Shown here: piece after piece, positions 43,585 to 45,081 of the stretch
How the letters are laid out: each line of letters opens with the position of its first letter
Numbering within the stretch: the first letter of the stretch is position 1
DNA from: Alkalimonas sp.
GTDB lineage: Bacteria > Pseudomonadota > Gammaproteobacteria > Enterobacterales > Alteromonadaceae
NCBI RefSeq assembly: GCF_020831925.1
Contig: NZ_JAFIFQ010000031.1
Span: forward strand, 1-45,081
DNA: 45,081 nucleotides
Direction: 5' to 3'
The notes under the pieces: model-generated
Told to the model about the DNA's origin: nothing
Seen by the model: the letters and a program-made list of their open reading frames with translations, nothing else
The model's database searches: none
Translations under genes and position numbers: made by a program

Positions 43585-45081
43585 TTACACCGCTTGTTGA
43601 ATAATCACATTGTCCGCTTTTTTGGTGTACTGCGGCATTTTGTGGAAATTCAGGTAGCGGTAGGTATCTGCCGCGGTGGCATCGATCTGCTTAGCGTACT
43701 CTAGGTACTCAGCCACGGTTGGCAGGCGACCGATGATGGAGCTGACTGCAGCCAGTTCAGCCGAAGCCAGGTAGACGTTCGCTCCCTGACCCAAGCGGTT
43801 CGGGAAGTTCCGGGTAGAGGTCGATACGACCGTGGAGTTCTCAGCAACGCGCGCTTGGTTACCCATACACAGCGAGCAACCTGGCATTTCGGTGCGGGCA
43901 CCGACTTTGCCATAGATGCTGTAGTAGCCTTCGTCGGTCAACTGAGCCTGATCCATCTTGGTCGGTGGTGCAATCCACAAACGGGTTGGCAACTGGCCTT
44001 TGTATTTATCCAGCAGCTTACCGGCTGCGCGGAAGTGACCGATGTTGGTCATACAGGAGCCGATAAAGACTTCATCAATCTTATCGCCAGCGACTTCCGA
44101 CAGCAGTCTGGCGTCATCCGGATCGTTTGGTGCACACAGGATAGGCTCGTTGATTTCGCTCAGATCGATATCAATTACCGCGCTGTACTCGGCATCAGCA
44201 TCCGCTTGCATCAGCTCCGGCTTGGCCAGCCATTCCTGCATCGCCTGAATGCGACGCTCGATGGTACGACGATCGCCATAGCCTTCGGAGATCATCCACT
44301 TCAGCATCACAATGTTGGATTCCAGGTACTCAGCAATCGAAGCTTCCGACAGCTTGATGGTACAACCGGCAGCAGAGCGCTCAGCCGAGGCATCAGACAA
44401 CTCAAATGCCTGCTCGACCGTCAGGTTAGGCAAGCCTTCGATTTCCAGAATACGGCCAGAGAAGATGTTCTTCTTGCCCTTTTTCTCTACGGTCAATAAG
44501 CCCTGCTGGATGGCGTAATACGGAATGGCGTGTACCAGATCGCGCAGGGTAATGCCTGGCTTCATCTCGCCTTTAAAACGCACCAGCACCGACTCCGGCA
44601 TATCCAGTGGCATCACGCCTGTGGCAGCAGCAAAGGCCACCAGGCCAGAGCCTGCCGGGAAAGAGATCCCAATTGGGAAACGGGTGTGCGAGTCACCACC
44701 GGTACCGACCGTATCCGGCAGCAGCATACGGTTTAACCAGGAGTGGATGATGCCATCGCCCGGACGCAGCGATACACCGGCACGGTTCATAATAAAATCT
44801 GGCAAGGTGTGGTGGGTGTCAACGTCCACCGGCTTAGGATAAGCCGCTGTGTGGCAGAACGACTGCATCACCAGGTCGGCCGAGAAGCCCAGACAGGCCA
44901 GATCTTTTAGCTCGTCCCGCGTCATTGGGCCAGTGGTATCCTGCGAGCCGACGGTGGTCATTTTTGGCTCACAGTAGGTACCAGGGCGCACACCGGTCAC
45001 GCCACAAGCTTTACCGACCATTTTCTGCGCCAGAGTGAAGCCTTTGCCGCTATCGTCTTTCGCGCTTGGACGACGGAACAC
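43585..45081 (-). CDS. acnB: Aconitate hydratase B (AcnB), C-terminal part
   Basis: The last 498 residues of AcnB, which interconverts citrate and isocitrate in the TCA cycle and can bind mRNA when its iron-sulphur cluster is lost. The family size is about 865, so roughly 365 N-terminal residues lie beyond the window edge. The cluster cysteines are visible in [10 protein letters not shown] and in [10 protein letters not shown]. Other marks are [24 protein letters not shown] and the C-terminal [13 protein letters not shown]. The gene runs off the end of the window in frame, so this is truncation by the window and not a broken gene. Confidence 0.97.
   Translation of the reverse strand: MFRRPSAKDDSGKGFTLAQKMVGKACGVTGVRPGTYCEPKMTTVGSQDTTGPMTRDELKDLACLGFSADLVMQSFCHTAAYPKPVDVDTHHTLPDFIMNRAGVSLRPGDGIIHSWLNRMLLPDTVGTGGDSHTRFPIGISFPAGSGLVAFAAATGVMPLDMPESVLVRFKGEMKPGITLRDLVHAIPYYAIQQGLLTVEKKGKKNIFSGRILEIEGLPNLTVEQAFELSDASAERSAAGCTIKLSEASIAEYLESNIVMLKWMISEGYGDRRTIERRIQAMQEWLAKPELMQADADAEYSAVIDIDLSEINEPILCAPNDPDDARLLSEVAGDKIDEVFIGSCMTNIGHFRAAGKLLDKYKGQLPTRLWIAPPTKMDQAQLTDEGYYSIYGKVGARTEMPGCSLCMGNQARVAENSTVVSTSTRNFPNRLGQGANVYLASAELAAVSSIIGRLPTVAEYLEYAKQIDATAADTYRYLNFHKMPQYTKKADNVIIQQAV

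Noticed and set aside
43585-45081. acnB as a truncated gene
   Set aside because: The frame is open to the window edge, so the gene simply continues outside.

Overview
The window is chromosomal DNA of a free-living gammaproteobacterium, most likely from the Alteromonadales / Rheinheimera-Alishewanella neighbourhood. I infer this from E. coli-like core gene order (tolC divergent from nudF-yqiB-cpdA-yqiA-parE; a CYTH protein next to glnE), the close match of the core proteins to their enterobacterial forms, and a glucan-uptake locus typical of marine or aquatic polysaccharide degraders. No gene-free stretch exceeds 300 bases. I saw no tRNA, rRNA, CRISPR array, insertion sequence or integrase.

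Region 1 (1-9133, + strand) is a carbohydrate locus: the tail of an unidentified gene, a SapC-family protein, a JmjC-like cupin protein, a flavin-dependent 'tryptophan' halogenase with its catalytic residues, then a perfect 36-bp palindrome with a LacI-type operator core, a lipoprotein GH16 laminarinase with three tandem C-terminal modules, and a TonB-dependent receptor. The last two probably degrade and import beta-1,3-glucan oligomers. What the halogenase, cupin and SapC proteins do there is unknown.

Region 2 (9105-18488, - strand) is a tight nine-gene run: nudF, yqiB, cpdA, yqiA, parE, a membrane-anchored TPR protein, parC, plsC, rraB. Several junctions are 4-nt ATGA overlaps. It combines topoisomerase IV with nucleotide, cAMP, phospholipid and RNA-decay functions, and ends at a bidirectional terminator shared with the receptor gene.

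Region 3 (18541-26106) holds tolC with a recognisable promoter, lpxL, a small TcpQ-like membrane protein, glnE and a CYTH triphosphatase-like gene (- strand), and an SH3/coiled-coil membrane protein. Region 4 (26105-30577) is proline catabolism: an Lrp-family regulator divergent from a bifunctional putA that lacks the DNA-binding domain of E. coli PutA.

Region 5 (30668-37457) has an HD-domain signalling protein, the gspA/gspB pair for type II secretion assembly, cca, and a PIF1-like helicase with HRDC and C-terminal HTH domains.

Region 6 (37545-43127) is the most plastic part. A VapBC-type toxin-antitoxin pair is followed by a broken second copy of the yjbQ 3' end, then a two-gene cassette (ABC ATPase plus an ABC permease fused to an M1 metallopeptidase), then intact yjbQ. 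The cassette is therefore bracketed by imperfect direct repeats of the yjbQ 3' end, which suggests insertion at that site. The window closes with the C-terminal part of acnB.
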